Source: Bacteroidetes bacterium 2013_40CM_41_45 (lineage in GTDB: Bacteria > Bacteroidota > Bacteroidia > AKYH767-A > 2013-40CM-41-45). Taken from it: a DNA stretch of 64,000 nt. The stretch's first letter is position 1. The number at the start of each line of letters is the position of its first letter. Where the stretch lies: NCBI GenBank assembly GCA_002215675.1, contig NGFH01000011.1:1-64000 (forward strand), in the 5' to 3' direction. The notes under the pieces were generated by a model that was not told the origin of the DNA, searched no databases, and saw only the letters and a list, made by a program, of their open reading frames with translations. This document shows positions 33,730-42,203 of this stretch, in pieces. The translations under genes and the position numbers were made by a program.

Positions 33730-34470
33730 TTAATCTTTTACGCAGCGAATACTGAAACCGTAATTCTTAGAACATTTAGAGCGAAACACATTGGCATTTT
33801 TGTAATCGAGATAGCGGTACCATGCATCGTTTGTGTTGCTTTTCTCTGTGGCAGTCCACCAGAAACCTGTTGAGAACAATCCGGGAGTTCCCCATCTGCT
33901 GTCATCCAGGCGGCAGCTTCCTGCAAGTGCGGAGAACCCGCTTTCGTTCGTTGACCAGACATCTCCATAAGCGTGCCAGTTATCAGGTAATTCTATTTTA
34001 AGTTTTTCTGCTTCATGAGTTCCGCGCCAGCTTACATTGTCTGCATCATTGCTGCTCATACCCAGGAAGCGTTCCAATGCTTTCCATTCATCATCTGTCG
34101 GAATATGCCAGCCGGCAGGAGCAAGATTTGAAGTGTCGTTCACAGTAAACCAGTTGTAGAGCAATCCGGGAGAAGACGCATCTTTTTCATACAAACAATA
34201 TGCTCCGGAGCTTTGCGTCCAATCAATGGAATCTTGTCCGATATTTATTTGAAATCTGTTGCGGTATTTTTTCACTTTCAGATTCTCAGCCATCCACCAT
34301 TGGTTCCCGATTTTGACGGTCTTGTAAATATTTCCTTCAATATCCGTCATAGTTCCGGTCTCATGAACAATGGGAGTATTTGCTTCTTCTTTTTTGCAAC
34401 CGGAGCTGAACAAGAAAAGCAGCGCTGCTATACTTATGCTTTGAGAAAACGTTCTGTTAAAGATATTCAT
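33730..34470 (-). CDS. FISUMP-domain lipoprotein
   Basis: 246 aa. Signal peptide with lipobox ending at Cys25 (FSSGCKKEE), so lipid-anchored. Residues about 38-246 are a Fibrobacter succinogenes major paralogous domain: DIEGNIYKTVKIGNQWWMAENLKVKKY, GLLYNWFTV, APAGWHIPTDDEWKALE, then GFSALAGSCR and FWWTATE, ending in SIRCVKD. These domains are common on surfaces of this phylum and look related to formylglycine-generating-enzyme-like folds; a catalytic role is not established. The gene follows the 447-aa paralogue by 38 bp and is the last before a terminator. Confidence 0.85.
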   Translation of the reverse strand: MNIFNRTFSQSISIAALLFLFSSGCKKEEANTPIVHETGTMTDIEGNIYKTVKIGNQWWMAENLKVKKYRNRFQINIGQDSIDWTQSSGAYCLYEKDASSPGLLYNWFTVNDTSNLAPAGWHIPTDDEWKALERFLGMSSNDADNVSWRGTHEAEKLKIELPDNWHAYGDVWSTNESGFSALAGSCRLDDSRWGTPGLFSTGFWWTATEKSNTNDAWYRYLDYKNANVFRSKCSKNYGFSIRCVKD

Positions 34471-34508
34471 ACTGATTTATATTCAATGTTGATTCAGTAC
34501 CCGTGCAA

Positions 34509-35852
34509 TTATTTTTTCAAAAACATTTTGCTTTCAGAAGCATCTCCTGTAAAAATGCGGAAGAGATGTACTCCTGTATTCAATGTTGAAATATCTACTT
34601 TTATAGTGCCCTTGGCTGCGCCAAGATTTTTCTCGAGCATCAGTTTTCCCAACGCATCATAGATAAAATATTTTACTTCCTTATCGTTGTCAGGTGAAAT
34701 ATGAAATGTAAGGTCTGAATGTGCGGGATTGGGATAAAGGTTAAACCGTTTTGTTGCGTCATTCAGTGAAGGACAGACCACACTTATGTCGCGGTCGTTA
34801 CAGTAGCCGGGATAACAGCAAAGTGATGAAATGTTGAAGTTGGCATTAGTGTTGTAATTGCAGGCGAGCGCATCCATGCAGCCGAAAACGATTCGTGTGC
34901 GGCATGAATCGGAATTGTTGCAGGCATAGGTGGGACTGTATTCAAGAAAATTCGGGTCAGTACATCCGCATACAGGAGGATACATAAGGTAAGGAGAAAG
35001 TTTGAATGAATCGCTGTTGACTTCTCCCTCTGCAAATTTTGAAACGTATTTCACAGGTAATGCAGACCCGGGTTCGAACACTTCAACATTGAGCTCAAAA
35101 GAAATATCACCGTGTGTTGTTAATTGAGCTACTAACACACTGTTATCAGATGCAACAGGGCCCCGCACTCCAACGGTCTGGCGAAGAACTGCATGATTAC
35201 TGACGAATTCTGAGCGAACACTGTCCTGGCCAAACATGGTTGTATCATTTCCAAAAGCATCGGCAAAACCGTCTACGCCCCACTGCCCTGCTATTATGCT
35301 GTCCGTCACTAAACTGTCGTGAATCAAACCATCTTCCTGTGTCAATGGAATTCCTGCCGCCGCATCATTATTCATTAACAATTCTGTTATTCCTGAGCTG
35401 CCCCCGTCATTGCCCGGATGCAGTATTGTTCCATTGGAATCTTTTATTTTTTGTATACCATAATGTTTCTTCGTAGCCCTTCCAAGAGTAAGCCACGTGT
35501 CAAGAGCTACTGTGTTGTGCAACAATTTCGTATTATCAATGTCTTTGCCGAAACTCATTCCTCTGTCCCTATTATTAAAAAAATTCTCGGTGCTTTTTAT
35601 TTTAAGCGCGTGCAGCGTGTCCCCGTAAATTGCTCTCAGGCGTGAACCTGGCACCAGATTAATATACACTCTATATGTTTTTGAGCCTGCCTTAAGATTC
35701 AAGTCAGGAATTCCGGCTGAACCATCTGTGTCGGTAGAATCATTTCCATCTGAGATATAATATGTCTCCACCGTTACACTAGTGACTTGTGCGCGAAGAG
35801 AGACAGGAAAAATCAGTGCTGCAAGCAGGCAAAGCAGAAGAAAGTTTTTCAT
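34509..35852 (-). CDS. Surface protein with shared N-domain, Cys-rich module and T9SS tail
   Basis: 447 aa. Signal peptide 1-22. Residues about 23-290 are the locus-specific domain in its most divergent form (VTVETYYISDGNDS, GSKTYRVYINLVPG, NFFNNRDRGMS, VALDTWLTLG, VLVAQLTTHGDISFELNVEVF). About 291-365 is a cysteine-rich stretch with two GC(T/M)D-type units (CGCTDPNFLEYSP, FGCMDALACNYN), a module often repeated in Bacteroidota surface proteins. FNLYPNPAHSDLTF begins the sorting domain. It lies 18 bp downstream of the TonB-dependent receptor gene, thus in its operon. Confidence 0.82.
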   Translation of the reverse strand: MKNFLLLCLLAALIFPVSLRAQVTSVTVETYYISDGNDSTDTDGSAGIPDLNLKAGSKTYRVYINLVPGSRLRAIYGDTLHALKIKSTENFFNNRDRGMSFGKDIDNTKLLHNTVALDTWLTLGRATKKHYGIQKIKDSNGTILHPGNDGGSSGITELLMNNDAAAGIPLTQEDGLIHDSLVTDSIIAGQWGVDGFADAFGNDTTMFGQDSVRSEFVSNHAVLRQTVGVRGPVASDNSVLVAQLTTHGDISFELNVEVFEPGSALPVKYVSKFAEGEVNSDSFKLSPYLMYPPVCGCTDPNFLEYSPTYACNNSDSCRTRIVFGCMDALACNYNTNANFNISSLCCYPGYCNDRDISVVCPSLNDATKRFNLYPNPAHSDLTFHISPDNDKEVKYFIYDALGKLMLEKNLGAAKGTIKVDISTLNTGVHLFRIFTGDASESKMFLKK

Positions 35853-35870
35853 GACAATATTTTTTTATGA

Positions 35871-38800
35871 TTAAAGTTTGTAAGAGAAACTAAGAATGTA
35901 ATTGGTGCCATAGGTGTATTTATCAAAGACAACATCAGAACCTTTATAAGAACGGATAACAGAAGAATTAAAAACATCACGCACGGTCAGGCTTGTGCCG
36001 AAATGTTTGCCAAGCTTTTTTGTAACCTTAACATCCAGTAAATGCCTGGGTTGCTCATACACATCAGGAATGTTCGGATTATCAGAGGTAATTACCAATC
36101 GCTCTCCCTGTACATTATAGCTTACGGCAACAGACAACCCCAGGCTGTCTGAATTATAAGCAAGTATTCCGTTAATGACGTAAGGCGCCTGGCCGTACAT
36201 GGTCCTTGTCAGTGTGTCTATGGGAATATATTGCCTGATGCCGCCGGGAAAATCTATTCTGCTTCGCACGAATTTTGTCTCAGACCTTATCAAGGCTACG
36301 TTCGCCCTTAGCTCGAGATGTGCGGGTAATGTCTTTCGTCCCTCCAATTCAATTCCCATTACATGCGACTTGTCAACATTCTGCCATGTTAATCCGACCG
36401 ACTTTACTAATTCGATATGATTTTTGAAATCCTTATAAAATAAACTCATAGATATATTGTCTCCTGACTTGAAATATGACTCTACACGCATATCATAATT
36501 TTTTATGCGGACTGATTTGAGCTCAGAATTTCCGAAAACAAATTCTCTGAATTCGTAGTCAAGCAGAGCCACATCAGAAAGTTCGCGTAAGCCCGGTCGG
36601 GCAACGGTTTCACTATAATTCAATCTCAAATTTATTTGCGTGGTATCACTGTCTTTCAATTTATAAATTACGTTGGCGCTCGGCAAATAACTTGTTTCGT
36701 TCAGCGTTCCCGGATTGATTAGCGGATAAGAAGAAGAATAATCCCTTCGCGGGTCATTGGCAGCATAACCAAGTGAATCAAATTTGTAAACGTCAGTGAA
36801 AAGGTCAGCGGCTTCAACTCGTAGCCCTCCTAAAAAACGCAAGCGAGGAATGATAGCGTAATCAACCAAAGCGAATCCTGCACCAATCTCACTCTTTCCG
36901 AAAGTATGGTATGCGGGGTTATCGTTAAGCTCATAGTAATCGTCAATCGTGCTGCGCAGATAACCGTTAACATCGGTGTAATTGCGAATTTCAAATTTAC
37001 TTAGGTCGAAGAATGCATCAAGGTCATTATTAGTCAAAACGGAATTACCTTTGAAAGCAAGGCGATAATCATATTGGTCGCTCACCTTGTCATTCTTCTG
37101 ATACGCTCCGCCAAATTTTATTTTTCTTGCTACGCCCGGTTTTTTATCAAGGGGAAATTCTATTGACATTCTTGAGTCAAAAAGATTATCGGATAAATAC
37201 CTGTAATACCTGTGTACACCGTCACGGATGGCAGGGTCAACTTCATAGGTATGAGAGTTTATTAAATACCAGTATTGTATGTTTTTAAAATCAGGGGCGC
37301 TGCTTTTTCCGTTGGTATAGGATGCATCCGTCTCAATTTTTATTTTCGTTCCCGGCAAATAATTCTCTGCCTTGAACTGATAAACCAATTGCCTGCGCTG
37401 CTCATAAAACTGGCTTTTCGTTAATACATAACTATTTGACGACACATCTGTTGTATCCAAAGAGCCAAGAGCGCTGTTGATACCTGTGAAGTTCGGCATA
37501 AACAGCAACGACACGCTATTGTTCGGGTTAAGTTTGTATGCCAAATTCACCAACGCACTCCAACCGTTTGTTTCCTTGCCTGCTTCCTGATGCGCAGTAG
37601 ATGACAGACTGCCATCTGCCCTTAACCTGTTTACCCTGGAATCGGGGTCATATGTAATGGAACTTCCGTAACGATATCCAAAAAGAAAACCCAGCGGCTT
37701 TCCAAGTAATGTTGTCTGGTTGCCGATACTGAAACTCTGCGAGAAATTTAAGGGAGCTTTCCGCGATTGTGTATTCCAATTGTCAGGAAAAGATTTGCCT
37801 GTCTGCGGCACTTCTGCATTGATAGTATTAAAAGCCTGCGATTTATATGTGCCACCCAGGTAAAGAGCTACAGCGTTTTGGTAGGCGGTATTATCATTAA
37901 TTAACGCAGGAGGCAAAAGCCCGAGTTGGACAAGCCCCAATCTGAAATAAGTATCTCCATTGTTGTTATCCTGCGACCAGTTTTCCTGTGTTACTCCCAA
38001 CGAATTAAAATACGGGCCCAATCCTAACGCCACGAATTCCTGGTACTGTGTGGGGGTAGGAAAATTTTTTGCAAAGTCAGTATGAGTTCGGTCGCGGAGA
38101 TTGTTGTCGTAGCCAAGCCAATCTGTTGAGCTGCGCTGCGAAGTGATTACATCTTTAAACGTGCTTTGGTTATTATATCCTAAAGACGTTTCGACATTTA
38201 CGGAAAGCTGTTCAGGATAATCTTTTGTCTCAACAGAAATATATGCACCTGCAAAATCACCGGGCAAATCAGGGCTTGCTGTTTTGGTAATGATGACATT
38301 GTCTACCAAACTTGCCGGAAATAAATCGAGCTTAATGTTATTAGTGAAAGGGTCAAGCGTTGGTATGCGTGAACCATTGATAGATGTCTTCACATACCGG
38401 TCGCCAATGCCGCGCACGGTGATAAAGCTTCCGTTGGTGGAAACACCTGTTACACGTGTTACAGCAGCGGTCACGTTGGCATCACCAGTTTTGCGTATGG
38501 TTTCAGAAGAAATGTAATCGAAAGTTGTGGCAGATTTCTTCTTTACATTTTCAATAAAATATTCTTTCGACTTTACCGCTTTTGCCGCAATCTCTACTTC
38601 TTTGATTGCCTGTGCCGATGATTTAAGTACAAAATTTTTAACTATGACTTCTCCTTTTCCGGGATGAACTGATTCCTCTATAACCTGGTAACCGACATAC
38701 GTTATCAATATAGTCTGCGCTGTTGAATCAGATACTTTCAGCGAATAATTTCCATCGAAGTCAGTAACGGTTCCTACCGAGCGGTTTGCGTTGAGCACAA

Positions 38801-38930
38801 TAGCAACACCAATCAGTGTTTCCCCGTTTTCATCGGTTATTTTTCCCCGTATGGTTCCCTGCGAAAAAACGAAGCTGCACAGAAGCAAGCCGATGGCAGT
38901 TAAAAAAAATGATAACTTCAATTTATTCAT
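35871..38930 (-). CDS. TonB-dependent outer-membrane receptor
   Basis: 1019 aa from the ATG at 38930 (signal peptide MNKLKLSFFLTAIGLLL and on to FSQ). About 25-115 is a carboxypeptidase-regulatory-like domain (GTIRGKITDENGETLIGV, SVGTVTDFDGNYSL). About 130-240 is the plug (ITVRGIGDRYVKTSING, NVIITKTASPDLPGDFAGAYI). The rest is a 22-strand-type barrel ending in YILSFSYKL. It takes up a bulky ligand using energy from TonB. No SusD-like partner lipoprotein is present; instead the receptor is embedded between three paralogous surface proteins, which may present or capture its ligand. The substrate is unknown. Confidence 0.9.
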   Translation of the reverse strand: MNKLKLSFFLTAIGLLLCSFVFSQGTIRGKITDENGETLIGVAIVLNANRSVGTVTDFDGNYSLKVSDSTAQTILITYVGYQVIEESVHPGKGEVIVKNFVLKSSAQAIKEVEIAAKAVKSKEYFIENVKKKSATTFDYISSETIRKTGDANVTAAVTRVTGVSTNGSFITVRGIGDRYVKTSINGSRIPTLDPFTNNIKLDLFPASLVDNVIITKTASPDLPGDFAGAYISVETKDYPEQLSVNVETSLGYNNQSTFKDVITSQRSSTDWLGYDNNLRDRTHTDFAKNFPTPTQYQEFVALGLGPYFNSLGVTQENWSQDNNNGDTYFRLGLVQLGLLPPALINDNTAYQNAVALYLGGTYKSQAFNTINAEVPQTGKSFPDNWNTQSRKAPLNFSQSFSIGNQTTLLGKPLGFLFGYRYGSSITYDPDSRVNRLRADGSLSSTAHQEAGKETNGWSALVNLAYKLNPNNSVSLLFMPNFTGINSALGSLDTTDVSSNSYVLTKSQFYEQRRQLVYQFKAENYLPGTKIKIETDASYTNGKSSAPDFKNIQYWYLINSHTYEVDPAIRDGVHRYYRYLSDNLFDSRMSIEFPLDKKPGVARKIKFGGAYQKNDKVSDQYDYRLAFKGNSVLTNNDLDAFFDLSKFEIRNYTDVNGYLRSTIDDYYELNDNPAYHTFGKSEIGAGFALVDYAIIPRLRFLGGLRVEAADLFTDVYKFDSLGYAANDPRRDYSSSYPLINPGTLNETSYLPSANVIYKLKDSDTTQINLRLNYSETVARPGLRELSDVALLDYEFREFVFGNSELKSVRIKNYDMRVESYFKSGDNISMSLFYKDFKNHIELVKSVGLTWQNVDKSHVMGIELEGRKTLPAHLELRANVALIRSETKFVRSRIDFPGGIRQYIPIDTLTRTMYGQAPYVINGILAYNSDSLGLSVAVSYNVQGERLVITSDNPNIPDVYEQPRHLLDVKVTKKLGKHFGTSLTVRDVFNSSVIRSYKGSDVVFDKYTYGTNYILSFSYKL

Positions 38931-38974
38931 TGCTTGTACCGATGGGAATTTGATTTTAAGCAATGGAGTCGCAA

Positions 38975-40096
38975 TTAATTCTTTACAAATTTTTGATGAG
39001 AAATCATTCCGTCAACAATTGTCTCGATAAAATATATTCCGCTTTTTAGAGATGAAATGTCAATACGCTCTTTGCGTTTCTCTTCATCTGCGGCAACGTT
39101 TTTATTCAAAACCATTTTTCCCGCCATATCATAAATTCTCAATGCTCCCTGCAGGTATTGTCTCGTAGAATTATTCATTGCAACCATTACAAAATCTTCT
39201 GCAGGGTTAGGGTAAACAGAAATCATTGAAGATGGAGACGAAGAATTCTGCTCATGGACATCCGTCCATATAGAATCAGAATTAAAAATCAAACACGGTA
39301 ACTGAACTTCGTTGCCGACAGGATTTTCAGCAACAAAATTTTGTACACCGCCCGATGGAGTTCCTACTTGAATATTCAACTTAAATGAAAAAATTCCCTT
39401 TGTGGTAAACTGGCCAATCAATACTCTATTAATTACTGTGTCGGGGCCTTTGGAACCCCCCAGTGCAGCCCATGAAGCATTGGTGGTTGAGAGAAGATTT
39501 CCATTGGTAGTATTGTCAAATACGTTAAGCTCGGGACCAGAAAACCCTACGAATGTTACAGACAATGGAATGGCGGCCGTAGCAATTAAACCATCCTGAG
39601 TTGTGAGAGGAATGCCGATTGCAGAAGCAGTGTTTTGCAGAAGCGGGCCGGGAGTAGTAGTATTGTTCACCACCGTTGCAACGCCATCGTCTTCACTCTT
39701 AAGAATTCCGAAATTGGAAGCACAGCCTGCTCCAACCGAAAACCATGAATCGAGCATTACAGTGTTGGCACGCGCCTGTGTTTTGGTATAAGTCGGTGAA
39801 GTGGTGCCCCTATCCTCATTGTTAAAAAACATCGTGGTTGTTTCAAGGCGAAGCTCATGGCCGGGAACTCCATAAACCGCCTGGAAATTGTAACCCTGGA
39901 GCAGGTTAGCATAAACTCTGTACGTGACGGAACCTGCCGGCAAAGTACCGGGAGCAAGAGATATGAAATCATTCCCGATTGAATCGTTGGCATCGGAGAT
40001 ATAGTAAACTTCAACTTCAACACATTCAAGTCCGCTTTGTGCGCGCGCAAATGAAGCAAAGAGAGCAAGGCAAAAAAGTAAAGTGATTTTTTTCAT
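38975..40096 (-). CDS. Surface protein with shared N-domain and T9SS sorting domain
   Basis: 373 aa. Signal peptide 1-20. Residues about 21-275 are the locus-specific domain: VEVYYISDANDSIG, GSVTYRVYANLLQGYNFQAVYGVPGHE, TTTMFFNNED, TVMLDSWFSVG, NRVLIGQFTTKGIFSFKLNI and GTPSGGVQNFVAENPVGNE. From about 290, ISVYPNPAEDFVMVAM begins a T9SS sorting domain. It has no other module, so it is the minimal exported form. It lies 44 bp upstream of the receptor gene and 34 bp downstream of the paralogue at 40131. Confidence 0.83.
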   Translation of the reverse strand: MKKITLLFCLALFASFARAQSGLECVEVEVYYISDANDSIGNDFISLAPGTLPAGSVTYRVYANLLQGYNFQAVYGVPGHELRLETTTMFFNNEDRGTTSPTYTKTQARANTVMLDSWFSVGAGCASNFGILKSEDDGVATVVNNTTTPGPLLQNTASAIGIPLTTQDGLIATAAIPLSVTFVGFSGPELNVFDNTTNGNLLSTTNASWAALGGSKGPDTVINRVLIGQFTTKGIFSFKLNIQVGTPSGGVQNFVAENPVGNEVQLPCLIFNSDSIWTDVHEQNSSSPSSMISVYPNPAEDFVMVAMNNSTRQYLQGALRIYDMAGKMVLNKNVAADEEKRKERIDISSLKSGIYFIETIVDGMISHQKFVKN

Positions 40097-40130
40097 GTCA
40101 GTGGTTTAGATTAATGATTATGGTTAATAG

Positions 40131-40967
40131 TTAATTGTTTTTTGATGGAACTTTTTTCGGAAGAGGATAAATTAATTCGTCAAATTGAATTTCATTTCCA
40201 ACAGGATTTCGTGCGACATAATTTTCAACTCCGCCTGATGGAGTTCCAATCTGGATATTCAACTCGAAAGAAAATTCACCATCGGTCGTCATCTGTGCTA
40301 TCAGCACCCTGTTTTGCGGATGGGGTCCGATGGCTCCGCCAAACGAAGCCCATGAGCCGTTATCAGTGGAAAAAACTCGTCCTTTGGATTTTGTATTTGT
40401 GTTTTTAAACATGTCAAGTAAAGTGCTGTCGATACCAAACAATGTAACAACCGACAGAGGATAAGCAGGGGAAAGTCCGTCACGAACTTTTATCGGAATG
40501 CCGGCCAAAGAATTTTCGTTTTGTAAAAGGCCATCCTTATTTATCATCGCACCGGACGTGTCATCCGATTTCAGCAAGGCATAATAATTTTCAGCAGCAG
40601 CCCCTACAGACAACCACGAATCAAGCATTACAGTGCTCTCTTCTAATTTTTTTCGGGGGATATTATTCGCAATAGCAGCACCGTATTCTTCATTGTTAAA
40701 GAATGAAGTTGTAGTTGCAATCCTAAGCTCATGCCCGGGCACACCATAAGCCGCCTGGAACCTGTACGTGGGCAACATATCAACATAAATTCTGTAGGTG
40801 ACCGAACCAACAGGAAGATATCCTCCCTTGACAGCTTTGGCGTCATTCGCATCGGAAACATAATATTTCTCGACAATAATTTTTTCAAGCCCATGCGTTG
40901 CCTGGGCAAAAATTCCAATGCTGAAACAAGATATGAATACTAAAAAAAGGAGCCAGTTTCTTTTCAT
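40131..40967 (-). CDS. Secreted shared-domain protein without sorting domain
   Basis: 278 aa. Signal peptide 1-22, then only the locus-specific domain (IIVEKYYVSDANDA, GSVTYRIYVDMLPTYRFQAAYGVPGHE, TTTSFFNNEEYG, TVMLDSWLSVG, NRVLIAQMTTDGEFSFELNI, GTPSGGVENYVARNPVGNEIQ), ending in a short basic tail (PKKVPSKNN). With no T9SS tail it should stay in the periplasm, unlike its three paralogues. It is the first gene of the leftward operon and divergent from the response regulator at 41138. Confidence 0.82.
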   Translation of the reverse strand: MKRNWLLFLVFISCFSIGIFAQATHGLEKIIVEKYYVSDANDAKAVKGGYLPVGSVTYRIYVDMLPTYRFQAAYGVPGHELRIATTTSFFNNEEYGAAIANNIPRKKLEESTVMLDSWLSVGAAAENYYALLKSDDTSGAMINKDGLLQNENSLAGIPIKVRDGLSPAYPLSVVTLFGIDSTLLDMFKNTNTKSKGRVFSTDNGSWASFGGAIGPHPQNRVLIAQMTTDGEFSFELNIQIGTPSGGVENYVARNPVGNEIQFDELIYPLPKKVPSKNN

Positions 40968-41066
40968 ACCGGATTTGATTCATTGCAAAAAAAGACTTGG
41001 CAATTCAATACCAAATTACGCAAGCGTTAAATTTATATTATGCGATTAGCACAGACTTTACACCAT

Positions 41067-41083
41067 ATTAACTATTTGTTAAT
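41067..41083. promoter_or_regulatory. Candidate regulator site in the divergent promoter region
   Basis: ATTAAC-TATTT-GTTAAT (41067-41083) between the surface operon and the response regulator gene. Read in one direction, TTAAC and TTAAT recur at 11-bp spacing, the usual spacing of PhoB/OmpR-family sites. Binding is an inference. Confidence 0.35.
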
Positions 41084-41137
41084 ACAGGTATCAGCGTAGT
41101 TTTATCTGCACTCCGCAGTTTTGTAAAAACAAAAACA

Positions 41138-41827
41138 ATGAACGCCTGGAACAACGATATTAAAATCCTGATTGTTGACGATGAACCCGATATTCTTGAG
41201 TTTGTCGGATATAATTTAAAGAAGGAAGGATACAAAGTGTCTTATGCGCCAACGGGGCAAAAGGCGCTTACGCTTGCATCGGAGGAATTATTCGATTTGA
41301 TTATTCTCGACATCATGATGCCTTTTGTGGATGGCATTGAAGTTTGCCGCCAGCTCCGCCAGCACGAAAATCAAAAAAATGTTCTCATCGCTTTTCTCAC
41401 CGCGCGCAACGAGGACTTCTCGCAGATTGCCGGGTTCGATGCCGGTGCAGACGATTATATTGCCAAGCCGATCAAGCCGAGGGTGCTGGTAAGCCGCATC
41501 AAAGCGTTGCTCCGCAGGCAGCACCACAGGCATCTTTCGCAACCGTCAGCCGAAATAGGCGGACTCACCGTTGATGCAGAGCGTTATGTAGTCGTAAAAA
41601 AAGGACAGGATATTAACCTGCCCAAAAAAGAATTTGAGCTGGTCTCGTTGCTTTCATCAAAACCGGGCCGAGTGTTTTCGCGTGATGAAATCCTGAACAA
41701 GATATGGGGAGATGATGTTGTTGTTGGAGACCGAACGATTGATGTGCATATCAACAAAGTGCGTGAAAAGCTTGGCGCAGAATATATCCGCACCGTAAAA
41801 GGAGTAGGGTATAAATTTGATTTCTGA
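41138..41827 (+). CDS. OmpR/PhoB-family response regulator
   Basis: 229 aa. The receiver domain at 8-125 has the acidic pair Asp14-Asp15, phosphoacceptor Asp58 (IILDIMMP) and the conserved Lys in YIAKPIKP. The winged helix at 135-229 has PKKEFELVSLLSSKPGRVFSR, RTIDVHINKVREKL and GVGYKFDF. No histidine kinase is adjacent, so its partner is elsewhere. Divergent placement next to the surface operon makes it the natural candidate regulator of that operon. A hairpin terminator follows at 41858. Confidence 0.92.
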   Translation: MNAWNNDIKILIVDDEPDILEFVGYNLKKEGYKVSYAPTGQKALTLASEELFDLIILDIMMPFVDGIEVCRQLRQHENQKNVLIAFLTARNEDFSQIAGFDAGADDYIAKPIKPRVLVSRIKALLRRQHHRHLSQPSAEIGGLTVDAERYVVVKKGQDINLPKKEFELVSLLSSKPGRVFSRDEILNKIWGDDVVVGDRTIDVHINKVREKLGAEYIRTVKGVGYKFDF

Positions 41828-41857
41828 TTTTATCCCATTTTCCAAGTCTTTTTTTTA

Positions 41858-41883
41858 ATCCTTCTCCTAAAGAGAAGGATTTT
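41858..41883 (+). terminator. Terminator of the response regulator gene
   Basis: ATCCTTCTC (41858-41866), loop CTAAA, GAGAAGGAT (41872-41880), then TTT, 31 bp after the stop codon. It resembles the CCTCTCC...GGAGAGG hairpins at 11650 and 17222. Confidence 0.65.
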
Positions 41884-41948
41884 AGAATGAGGTTTTTTGT
41901 AGTCAACTATTAAAAACTAGTTGAAAGTGTGCTTTTTTTTAAAAAGTA

Positions 41949-42097
41949 AGCCCATCGTTTAAGCGATGGGCTTATCTGAGTTTGCTCCCCCAAAGATACA
42001 GTTCTCGAACCAATTCAAGCAAGATTTGAGGAAAATTTATGATTTGAAGCCATTTGTAGAAGTGCGAATGATAGATTTCCGCTCCTGTTAGCAATAG
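41949..42097. repeat. Copy 2 of the roughly 150-bp dispersed repeat
   Basis: It opens with the 24-nt palindrome (41949-41972, arms AGCCCATCGTTT / AAGCGATGGGCT) and shares TTTGCTCCCCC, GTTCTCGAACCAATTCAAGC, GAAAATTTATGA and GTGCGAATGATAGATTTCC with copy 1 at 26967, in the same orientation. Confidence 0.8.
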
Positions 42098-42203
42098 ATT
42101 GGCGCTTTGTATGGGAAGTATCCACCGGAATTAAATAGGTTTCTTTAATCTGCACTGGGTTAAGAACTTCTTCTATTTGTAGGATTGAATTATTTCCTTG
42201 CTT

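Noticed and set aside
35871..38930. SusC-type receptor of a glycan-utilisation (SusCD) locus
   Set aside because: No SusD-like lipoprotein or glycoside hydrolase is present nearby; only the general TonB-dependent receptor assignment is supported.
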